A stretch of 64,000 bases of DNA from Streptomyces rishiriensis (lineage in GTDB: Bacteria > Actinomycetota > Actinomycetes > Streptomycetales > Streptomycetaceae), in the NCBI RefSeq assembly GCF_030815485.1, contig NZ_JAUSWV010000002.1, forward strand, positions 1,240,001-1,304,000, in the 5' to 3' direction. A program made the position numbers and the translations under genes. Positions within the stretch are counted from its first letter, which is position 1. Every line of letters starts with the position of its first letter. Shown here piece by piece: positions 16,104 to 23,540 of the stretch. The notes beneath the pieces were generated by a model. It did no database searches. It was not told the DNA's origin and saw nothing but the letters and a program-made list of their open reading frames with translations.

Positions 16104-17714
16104 TCAGGGGCGGCCGGCGGCGTCGGGGCTGCGTGCGTCACGGCGCCTGGTCGCCGTCCCGTGATGCCAGGTCTCCTGCCGCGTCTCGGGGCGGGTGCGG
16201 CCGATGAGACCGAGCAGGAAGCCCGCGGGGATCGTGATCAGCCCCGGGGTCTGGAGCGGGAACCAGTGGAAGTCTTGGTCGGGGAAGAGCGCGATGGGCG
16301 TGCCCGAGACGGCGGGGGACCCCGCCAGGAGCAGTGCGATCAGCGGCAGGGTCCCGTAGACGGTCCAGCGGGCCCCCGTGGCGGTGTGGCCGGGCAGGAA
16401 CAGCGCGTACAGCAGGACCGGAGCGAGCACGGAGGCCGCGACGGTGAACGACAGCGAGATCAGGGTCAGCCGGCCGCGGTCCTGGACGATCACGGCCAGG
16501 ACGACGGCGGCGGCTCCGACCAGGACGATGCCGATCCGGGCGCGGCGGATCTCGCCGCCGGGCGAGCGGCGGCCGGTGGTGTGGGCGGGCCGGCTGCCGA
16601 AGTCGCGGACGAGGCTGGAGGCGGCCGCCAGGGTGATACCGGCGACGGCGGCGAGGGTGGTGACGAAGACGGCGCAGGCGACGGCGGCGAACACCATGCT
16701 GTGCCGGACTCCGCCGGCGACCGGGTCCAGCGCGCCGGTCAGCATCAGCAGGGCGGTCGCTCCCCCGGGGTCGGCGGCCCGCAGCAGGTCCCGGCCGATC
16801 AGCGCGCAGGCGCCGAGTCCGGCCACCACCACCGCGGCGCACACCACCGTGACGGGGCCCACGGCCCAGCCGACGGCGCGGCGGGCGGTACGGGCGTCGC
16901 GCAGCGGGTGCAGCCGCATGGTGAGGTGCGGCAGGCAGGCGGCGCCGAGCAGGAGGGTGGTCTCGAAGCTGATCAAATCGAGGCGTCCGGCGAGGGAGTG
17001 GCCGAAGTGGAGTCCGGGGCGCGCGTAGTCGGCGCCCGCCTCGGAGCGGTGCCGGGCGGCGTGGAAGAGGCCTGCCGGTGACCATCCGTAGCGGGCCAGC
17101 ACGAGCCCGGCCACCAGCAGCATCGCGGTCAGTACGACACCGACCTTGAGGACCTGTACGTAGCCGATGCCGCGCATCCCGCCGAAGGCGGCGTAGCAGA
17201 CCATCAGCGTTCCGGCGGCGACGGTGCAGCCGGTGAGCGCGGCGCCGGGGAGGCCGAACATGGCCACCATGATGTGACCTGCGGTGGAGAGCTGCACCAG
17301 GAGCAGCGGGGTGAGGACGACGAGGGTGGCGACGCCGAGGGCGCGGCGTACGGAGAGGTCGCCGAGCCGGTCGGCGAAGAAGTCGCCCAGGGTGAACACG
17401 CCGCCGCGGCGCAGGGGTTCGGCCACGATCCGCATGACCAGGTAGAGCGAGACGACCGTGGCGCAGGCGAAGAGGATGCCGTCGGCGCCGTCGAGGGCGA
17501 CCGCGCCGGTGGTGCTGAGCAGGGTGGCCGCGGAGATGTAGTCGCCGGCGATGGCCAGTCCGCTGCCGGCCGGGCCGAAGGCGGCGCTGCCGCCCGCGTA
17601 GAAGTGCTCGGGGTCGTCCAGATCGGCCGCCGCGAGCCCGCACATCAGCAGGGACACCGTGACGAAGACGAGGAAGACCACGACGGCGAGAGAGTGTCCG
17701 TCGCCGTTGCTCAT
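16104..17714 (-). CDS. Sodium:solute symporter (SSS family, ActP/acetate-permease-like)
   Basis: 536 residues with about 13 hydrophobic segments. The first (LAVVVFLVFVTVSLLMCGLAA) is followed by DPEHFYAGG and by GDYISAATLLSTTGAVAL, the substrate/sodium-site region of cation:acetate symporters, and then GGMRGIGYVQVLKVGVVL, typical of SSS members. Small monocarboxylates such as acetate are the likely substrate by family. GTG at 17765 would extend it but has no ribosome site; ATG at 17714 has GGAG nine bases upstream. The short DUF485-like partner often preceding ActP is not present. Upstream is a small acidic protein gene on the same strand. Confidence 0.85.
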   Translation of the reverse strand: MSNGDGHSLAVVVFLVFVTVSLLMCGLAAADLDDPEHFYAGGSAAFGPAGSGLAIAGDYISAATLLSTTGAVALDGADGILFACATVVSLYLVMRIVAEPLRRGGVFTLGDFFADRLGDLSVRRALGVATLVVLTPLLLVQLSTAGHIMVAMFGLPGAALTGCTVAAGTLMVCYAAFGGMRGIGYVQVLKVGVVLTAMLLVAGLVLARYGWSPAGLFHAARHRSEAGADYARPGLHFGHSLAGRLDLISFETTLLLGAACLPHLTMRLHPLRDARTARRAVGWAVGPVTVVCAAVVVAGLGACALIGRDLLRAADPGGATALLMLTGALDPVAGGVRHSMVFAAVACAVFVTTLAAVAGITLAAASSLVRDFGSRPAHTTGRRSPGGEIRRARIGIVLVGAAAVVLAVIVQDRGRLTLISLSFTVAASVLAPVLLYALFLPGHTATGARWTVYGTLPLIALLLAGSPAVSGTPIALFPDQDFHWFPLQTPGLITIPAGFLLGLIGRTRPETRQETWHHGTATRRRDARSPDAAGRP

Positions 17715-18065
17715 GCCCGGCGCTCCGGTGCCCGTGCCGTTGCCGCGCAGGAGGTCGCCGGACACGAAGTCGTCGAAGCGGGCGGGGATTTCGGCGCGTA
17801 GGGGTCTGGCGGTGCGTGCGGCCCTGGCGGTGCGTGCGGGCCCGGCGGTGGAGGGGGTGCGGAAGACATGCCGGTCATGCCATCAGCCGGCCGGAGCCGC
17901 GTACAGCGGACCGGACGCGCCGGAGGCGGTGGCACAGCGGTGCCGCGGCGGGCCTGTGCGAGGGCACAGCGGTGCCGCGGCGGCTCTCGCGTGTCCGCGT
18001 GCGGCCGCGTTCACGGCCGGTTTCCGTGCGGGGGGCAGCAGTTCACGGACGGCATGCCGACCCGG

Positions 18066-18287
18066 TCAGAACAGCTCGGCCTGCTCCACGGGGCCGGAGC
18101 GGGCCTCGGCGCGCCGGACCGGTTGCCGGGCGGGCGGCTCCGTGCCGAAGAGCGGGACCGTGCCGTACTCGTCGGGTTCGGCCGGCACAGGGGTGGGTCC
18201 CGTGCCGACGTTCAGACGCAGCGGGACGTCCCGGTCGAAGTCCGCCGGCGTCATCGCCAGCCATTCACCGTCCTGCGGTCCACTCAT
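18066..18287 (-). CDS. Small acidic hypothetical protein
   Basis: 73 residues behind a good GGAGGAG ribosome site. MSGPQDGEWLAMTPADFDRDVPLRLNV is followed by a Pro/Glu-rich, probably disordered tail ending EQAELF. The W-L-AMTPADFD motif is familiar from short Streptomyces proteins without known function. It lies upstream of the symporter gene, with a gap of about 350 bp that holds no gene. Confidence 0.6.
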   Translation of the reverse strand: MSGPQDGEWLAMTPADFDRDVPLRLNVGTGPTPVPAEPDEYGTVPLFGTEPPARQPVRRAEARSGPVEQAELF

Positions 18288-18569
18288 CGACGCTCCTCCG
18301 CCCTCGCACCTTCTCCTACCCCCGCTCCTGCCCCTGCCTCTCGGCCGGCACGCCCGGGTGATGATCAAGGAACCGTACGGCCGGAGGTCCTGCGATGTCA
18401 CCCGGTCATGTCTCCGGCTCTCACCTTCAGCGCCGAGCCGACGCCCGCACAGGCCGTCTCGGGGGCGAGGCGGCGGCGGTCCGGCTCGGCTCGGCGCTGC
18501 GTCATGAACCGCAAGGCGCGGCGGTCGAAGGAGCGCCGCGCCTTGCGCCGGACGGCGGTCGACGGGGTG

Positions 18570-20099
18570 TCAGCCGCCGATGCCTGACTCCTGGGCGGTG
18601 GTGACGAGCGTGGTGGCGTCCTCCGGCAGGAGGTGTCCGGCGCTCACGGAGGCCTGTGCGGCCGCCCGCACCTTGCCCACGTACTCCGCGTGTGTCGGGT
18701 ACAGCCGGCTGAGCACCGGTTCCGCGCGGGGCGGGAAGGACGGGTCGGAGGGGTCGGCCGCGTCGTGCCGGTCCCACGGGTCGGTGTCGGCGTTCCACGG
18801 GTCCCGGGCGCCGTAGAGACCGCAGAAGACTCCGCTGCCGCCGGTGTCACGGGCGCCGGTGAGCGTACGCGTAGGCACCGCCACGTCGGGGAGCCGGATG
18901 CCGCCGACGGCCAGGCCGGTGGCGGGGTCGCGCAGGTCGGCGCTGAGCAGTGCCCCGCTCGCGGGCCGGGGGCCGCCCCGCGCCCAGCCGGCCAGGTGGC
19001 TGAGGGCCGCGTTCATGGCGTAGTGGCCGGGGCCGTCGTTGTAGGGGGCCGATCCGGCCGCGCAGTCGGGCTGCGGTGCGGCCGTGCCCGCCGACTTGGT
19101 CACCGTCGGCTGACCGAGGTCGTAGGCCCACTGGTCGCCGTGGGCGGTGCCGGCCACCTCCCAGCGCACGACGCGGTCGGTGTCGGGCTGCCGCGCCGCG
19201 GACGCCCCTGGCACATCGGTCTCGGTGAGCACGACGAACGTCGGTACGGACAGGTCCGTACGGATCCGCGACGGGTACGGCATCAGCAGGATGTCGGCCA
19301 GTTCACCGCTGAGGGGTGCGGCGACGGCGCTGTTGCTGTGCACCATGAAGCCGTCGTAGACGCCGGAGACGGGCTGGACGGCGTTGGCGTACGTCGTCAT
19401 GAGACCGGCCGACTGCGACTCGCCGTCGGCGAGCAGCGTCTTGATCGTGAGGCCGCCGAGCGGATCGGGCCCGTCGGGGGTGCGCAGCGCCTGCCCGGCC
19501 TGGCTGAAGATGTCGTAGGCGAAGGCGTCACCGGGGTGGACCAGCCCGCCGTACCGGGCGGGATCCCAGCCCTTGAGGCCCTTGATCTCGCCGAGACCGC
19601 CGTTGATGCCGACTGCCTGAGCCGAGACACCGACCCAGGCGTATCCCTTGCGCAGCAGCTCGTCCCGTTCGAACCAGTAGTCCGGGGAGAGTTCGAGCTG
19701 CCCGCTGACGTTGAGCCACTCCACGACGACGGTGCCGTTGAACTTCGTCGCGTCGACGGGCCGGCGGACGAGAAGGCGGCTCTTGTAGGCGGCACTGCCG
19801 GACGCGCGTACGTTCCAGCGGCCGTCGGAGCCCCACAGGCCCGACTTGGCGTACGACGTGGCGGTGCCCGCGAAGAAGTATTCGCTCTCGGTGTAGCCGA
19901 ACGAGCCGAGGTCCTCCGCCGCGGCGAGGAAGGGGAAGCCGTGGCTCCCGGCCGGCGGGAGGCTGACGGTGGGGTTCGCGGCCTTGGCAGGGGCGGGATC
20001 GGCCTGGGCGGGTGACGTGCCGAGGAGCGTGGTGACCAGCAGCGCTCCGAGAGCGCTGGCGGTGGCCCATCGCCGGGGTAACCGGACGGACATGCGCAC
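18570..20099 (-). CDS. Secreted alpha/beta hydrolase-domain protein (Abhydrolase_10 type)
   Basis: About 509 residues. The N-terminus is a typical Sec signal: RRW, a hydrophobic ASALGALLVTTLLG stretch, then an AQA cleavage site near residue 35. The mature part matches actinobacterial 'alpha/beta hydrolase domain-containing' proteins: FNGTVVVEWLNVSGQLELSPDYWF, a nucleophile region LADGESQSAG, and EVAGTAHGDQW near the probable catalytic His. The substrate is unknown. GTG at 20099 is preferred because GGAGG lies 6 bp upstream; ATG at 20093 is possible. It is preceded by an AraC regulator on the same strand. Confidence 0.8.
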   Translation of the reverse strand: MRMSVRLPRRWATASALGALLVTTLLGTSPAQADPAPAKAANPTVSLPPAGSHGFPFLAAAEDLGSFGYTESEYFFAGTATSYAKSGLWGSDGRWNVRASGSAAYKSRLLVRRPVDATKFNGTVVVEWLNVSGQLELSPDYWFERDELLRKGYAWVGVSAQAVGINGGLGEIKGLKGWDPARYGGLVHPGDAFAYDIFSQAGQALRTPDGPDPLGGLTIKTLLADGESQSAGLMTTYANAVQPVSGVYDGFMVHSNSAVAAPLSGELADILLMPYPSRIRTDLSVPTFVVLTETDVPGASAARQPDTDRVVRWEVAGTAHGDQWAYDLGQPTVTKSAGTAAPQPDCAAGSAPYNDGPGHYAMNAALSHLAGWARGGPRPASGALLSADLRDPATGLAVGGIRLPDVAVPTRTLTGARDTGGSGVFCGLYGARDPWNADTDPWDRHDAADPSDPSFPPRAEPVLSRLYPTHAEYVGKVRAAAQASVSAGHLLPEDATTLVTTAQESGIGG

Positions 20100-20180
20100 G
20101 GGTTGCCTCCGTGAATAGCGTGTCGAATGGTCGGGGCGATGCAGTCTCGTCCTGCCGTGCCGGGCGGCCAACCGGCGAAT

Positions 20181-21188
20181 TCACCGGTGTCGCGCGACGG
20201 CGGCCCCTGCCACATCACCGCGCGTACCGCGCCCCGCGGTGTCCCGCCATTCACGCGGGGACATTCCGTAGGCGGACCGGAAGACCCGGCTGAAGTGCGT
20301 GGCGCTCGGGAATCCCCACCGGGCGGCCACGGCCGCGATGGTCCGGCCGCCACGGCCGTAACGCATCAGATCGCGCCGGCACTCCTCCAGACGGCGGCGC
20401 AGAATCCAGCGGCCGACGGTGGTGCCCTCGTCCTTGAACAGTTTGTGCAGATAGCGCACGGAGATGTGGTGGGCCCGCGCGATGACTTCCGGTGACAGAT
20501 CCGGGTCGGTCAGGTGTATTTCGACGTACTCCAGCACGCGCCCCAGCACCGGCGGGTGCGTGCCGGGAGTGCCCGGCGCACCGCGTGTCCCGGGCGTGCC
20601 GGGCGTACCGGGTGTCGCTGTGGCCAGCTGCTCGGCGGCCAGGGTAGCCAGGAGGTTCACCGCGTTCCAGGCGAGCATCTCGCCGACCGGAGGGCGGGCC
20701 TCGGCCGTGGCGCGGGCCAGGTCCGACAGCAGCGGCGACAGCAGGGTGCCGAGCCGGGAGGCGCGGGCGACCGGTGTCCGCGCGATCCGCCGTACGTCGG
20801 AGTCCGCCAAGCCGAGCAACTCGGCCGGGACGAGGAAGGTCGTCGCCCGGAACGGCTCGCGGAAGTCGAGGGCGGGCGCGCGGTGGACGTCGTAGAAGCA
20901 CACGTCCCCGGGCGCCAGCCGCAGGCCGAGGGCATCGATCGGCTCGTCGGCGGCGGGAGCGGGAGCGGGGGCGGCGCTGCCGGGCCGGGCGCCGCCGCGC
21001 AGGCCGACGAAGAGGTATTCGCCGCCGTCACGGGCGAGCAGCCGGTGCGCCGGGTGCGGCGACGTCCGGCCCGGCAGCCGGGCGGGCGTCTGCTCACCGG
21101 TCGTGATCTCGACGCCCAGGGGTGTCCGGTACGCCGGTGGGTCAAGGGTGCGGGCGCTGTCACAGGTACTGGTGCTGGTAGTGGGCAT
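20181..21188 (-). CDS. AraC-family transcriptional regulator
   Basis: About 335 residues. The N-terminal cupin-like AraC ligand domain (TTGEQTPARLPG to about residue 150) matches the group that binds as 'AraC-binding-like'. A linker has short PGT repeats (about residues 205-222). The C-terminal double HTH follows: LSPEVIARAHHISVRYLHKLFKDEG and TIAAVAARWGFPSATHFSRVFRSAYGMSPREWR. ATG at 21188 (MPTTSTST) is preferred over 21221. It lies 81 bp upstream of the secreted hydrolase gene and 93 bp after the SARP gene, all on the minus strand, so it probably controls the hydrolase. Confidence 0.88.
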   Translation of the reverse strand: MPTTSTSTCDSARTLDPPAYRTPLGVEITTGEQTPARLPGRTSPHPAHRLLARDGGEYLFVGLRGGARPGSAAPAPAPAADEPIDALGLRLAPGDVCFYDVHRAPALDFREPFRATTFLVPAELLGLADSDVRRIARTPVARASRLGTLLSPLLSDLARATAEARPPVGEMLAWNAVNLLATLAAEQLATATPGTPGTPGTRGAPGTPGTHPPVLGRVLEYVEIHLTDPDLSPEVIARAHHISVRYLHKLFKDEGTTVGRWILRRRLEECRRDLMRYGRGGRTIAAVAARWGFPSATHFSRVFRSAYGMSPREWRDTAGRGTRGDVAGAAVARHR

Positions 21189-21281
21189 CTTCCGCCATAG
21201 CCTCCGGGGACCGTCCATCACGTCGTTCGGACGGTAGTTCGGTGGATGTGCAAAAAGAGTGACAACGACGTGACAACGCCT

Positions 21282-23540
21282 TCACCGGTCGCGTGGCGGG
21301 CCCTCGGCCGCAGCACGTTCCCTGGCGAAGGCGCGCAGCAGGTCATGGAGGGCGTAGCGGCCCGGCGCGGGTTCGCCGAGGAGGTGCGCGTCGGCGAGCA
21401 CCCCGAGCAGCAGCCGGGCCCGGCGGACCGGCAGCCCGGCGAGGACGGCGGCCCCGGCCGGGGTGATGCCGGATCCTTCGTGCCGGGGCAGAAGCCGGAA
21501 CAGCCGTGCGCAGTCCGGCGCCAGAAGGCGGTAGGAGACCAGGAAGGCCTCGCGGGCGGCGGCGAGGGCGTCGAGACCGCCGTCGGCCTCACGCAGACCG
21601 GCGGCCACCGCGCCGAGGGGGAGGTCCCGTCGGCTGGTGACGCGCGCGGCGACGGTGGCCAGCGCCAGGGGCAGCCTGCCGCACCGGGCGACGATCTCTT
21701 CGGCGGCCCGGTGTTCGGCGGCCGTCCGTTCCGCGCCGACCCGCCCGGCCAGCAACGCGTACGCGTCCTCGGCGGACGGCGGTGCGAGGCGGAGCGGCCG
21801 CGCTCCCGAGGCGACGAGGCCGGGCAGGGCGTGGCGGCTCGTGACCAGCGCGAGACAGCCCGGCCCGGTGGGCAGCAGCGGGCCCAGTTGTCCGGTGCCG
21901 GCGGCGTCGTCGAGCAGTACGAGGACGCGCCGACGGGCGAGGAGCGTGCGGTACATGCCGGTCAGCGCCTCCACCCCGGCGGGCATGCGGGACGCGGGCA
22001 CGCCGAGCGCGGTGAGCATCACGCGCAGCGCGTCGGCCGGCTCCACGGCCGGACGGACCGGATCGGAGCCGCCCAGCGCCACGTACAACTGCCCGTCCGG
22101 GAAACGGCCCACGGCCCGGTGCGCCCAGTGCAGCGCGAGGGTGGTCTTGCCGACCCCGGCCATCCCGCTGACCACCACGACACCCGCCGCCGAGCGGGCC
22201 GCCGTCTCCAGCCACTCCGACTCGGCGGCCCGCCCCACGAAAGCGGGCGGAGCCGACGGCAGCTGGGCCGGCCGCACATGCTCGACGCCGCCCGGCCCGG
22301 CGGGGGCGTCGTGAGCGCGGCCGGCGCCGCCCGTCTCGACGCGACCGGCAAGCCCGGCGCCGGCAGGCCCGTCGTCGACGGAATCGCGGACGGCAGGCCC
22401 CGGACGGACGGGCCCCAAGGCGATGAGCCCCAGCGCGGTGCTTCCGGTGGTGACAGGGTCAGGGGTGGCCCGATGAGAGATGCCGAGGTCGAGCGCGGCG
22501 GGGGCAGGCGTGGCGGGGCGGGGCGTGGCGGGGCCAGGGGTGCCGACGTCGGGCGCGGCAACGGCAGGGGCGCCGAAGTCGAGCGGGGCGGGGCCAGGGG
22601 TGGTGGGGGCGGCAGTGGCCGGTTGCGGGAAGAGGGGCTGGGCCGGGGCCGGGAGGTCCGGGGTGGTGGTCGGTTTCGTCGTCGCGATCGGTCGGCCCAG
22701 GTGTACGACGGGTCCGCGTCTCAGCCGGTGTCCGACGTCCTGACGCAGTACGCGTGTGTGCGCCCCCGACAGTTCGGCGCCCGGCATGAGGCCCAGTTCG
22801 CGGGCGAGGCGCCGGCGGACGTCCTCGTACGCCCGCAGTGCCTCCGCCTGGAGTCCGCAGGCGGCCAGGAGCAGCACGAGCCTGGCGTGCAGCGGCTCGT
22901 CGAGGGGCTCCTGCGCGGTGGCCCGGCGCAGGGCGGGCAGGGCCTGCTCGGCCTGGCCGCACAGCAGCGCCGCGTCGGCCGCCAGCCGGGCCGTCTCGAG
23001 GAGTTCCCGTTGCACCGCCGTGAACTGGACGTGGGCGCGCACGGACGCCGGGATCCCCATCGCCACCGGGCCTCGCCACTCCTCCAGCGCCCGGAGGAAC
23101 TGCCGGGCCGCCGTCTCGGGCCGTCCGGTGACCGCCGCCCGCTTGCCCTGCCGGGTCAGTTCGCGGAAGCGCAGCAGATCGACCTCGTCCGTCGCCGCCT
23201 CGAGGAGGTAGCCGCCGGTACGGCGGGGCAGACGCCGGCCCGGGGCGCGCGGCGGCAACCCCGGTTCGAGCAACCGCCGCAACGTGCCGGCGTAGCGCCG
23301 CACCACGTTCAGGGCGCTGGCGGGCGGCCGCTCGGGCCACAGCACGTCGACGATCCCGCTCGTCGGCACGGCTCGGCCCGCGTGCGCCAGGAGCAGGGCC
23401 AGCAGGGCGCGTTGCTGGGGGAAGCCGGGGTCGAGCTCCCCTTCCGCCCGCCACACCCGTACCGGCCCCAGCACCTCGAACCGCAACACCTCGTCCTCGG
23501 TGCCGTCGGGCGGCGTGCCCGGGCCCGGGCCGGGTGTCAT
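21282..23540 (-). CDS. AfsR/SARP-family regulator with NB-ARC ATPase domain (second of a tandem pair)
   Basis: 752 residues. The N-terminal winged HTH (FEVLGPVRVWRAEGELDPG to about residue 100) is followed by a bacterial transcriptional activator domain (LDLLRFRELTR to QAEALRAYEDVRRRLARELG). A long Pro/Ala/Thr linker (about residues 270-420) leads to an NB-ARC ATPase with P-loop GMAGVGKTTLALHWAHR and Walker B LVLLDDAAG. It ends in the winged-helix part HDLLRAFARERA and lacks the TPR region of its partner. The ATG overlaps the upstream gene's stop as ATGA, so it is translationally coupled. SARPs activate secondary-metabolite genes; the target here is unclear. Confidence 0.88.
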   Translation of the reverse strand: MTPGPGPGTPPDGTEDEVLRFEVLGPVRVWRAEGELDPGFPQQRALLALLLAHAGRAVPTSGIVDVLWPERPPASALNVVRRYAGTLRRLLEPGLPPRAPGRRLPRRTGGYLLEAATDEVDLLRFRELTRQGKRAAVTGRPETAARQFLRALEEWRGPVAMGIPASVRAHVQFTAVQRELLETARLAADAALLCGQAEQALPALRRATAQEPLDEPLHARLVLLLAACGLQAEALRAYEDVRRRLARELGLMPGAELSGAHTRVLRQDVGHRLRRGPVVHLGRPIATTKPTTTPDLPAPAQPLFPQPATAAPTTPGPAPLDFGAPAVAAPDVGTPGPATPRPATPAPAALDLGISHRATPDPVTTGSTALGLIALGPVRPGPAVRDSVDDGPAGAGLAGRVETGGAGRAHDAPAGPGGVEHVRPAQLPSAPPAFVGRAAESEWLETAARSAAGVVVVSGMAGVGKTTLALHWAHRAVGRFPDGQLYVALGGSDPVRPAVEPADALRVMLTALGVPASRMPAGVEALTGMYRTLLARRRVLVLLDDAAGTGQLGPLLPTGPGCLALVTSRHALPGLVASGARPLRLAPPSAEDAYALLAGRVGAERTAAEHRAAEEIVARCGRLPLALATVAARVTSRRDLPLGAVAAGLREADGGLDALAAAREAFLVSYRLLAPDCARLFRLLPRHEGSGITPAGAAVLAGLPVRRARLLLGVLADAHLLGEPAPGRYALHDLLRAFARERAAAEGPPRDR

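Noticed and set aside
15869-16141. 90-codon minus-strand frame upstream of the repeat region
   Set aside because: It overlaps the symporter end and a hairpin, lacks a ribosome site and reads into the repeat module, so coding is not supported.
18395-18604. Short plus-strand frames between the small acidic gene and the secreted hydrolase
   Set aside because: No convincing ribosome site or family match, and one overlaps the 3' end of the hydrolase gene.
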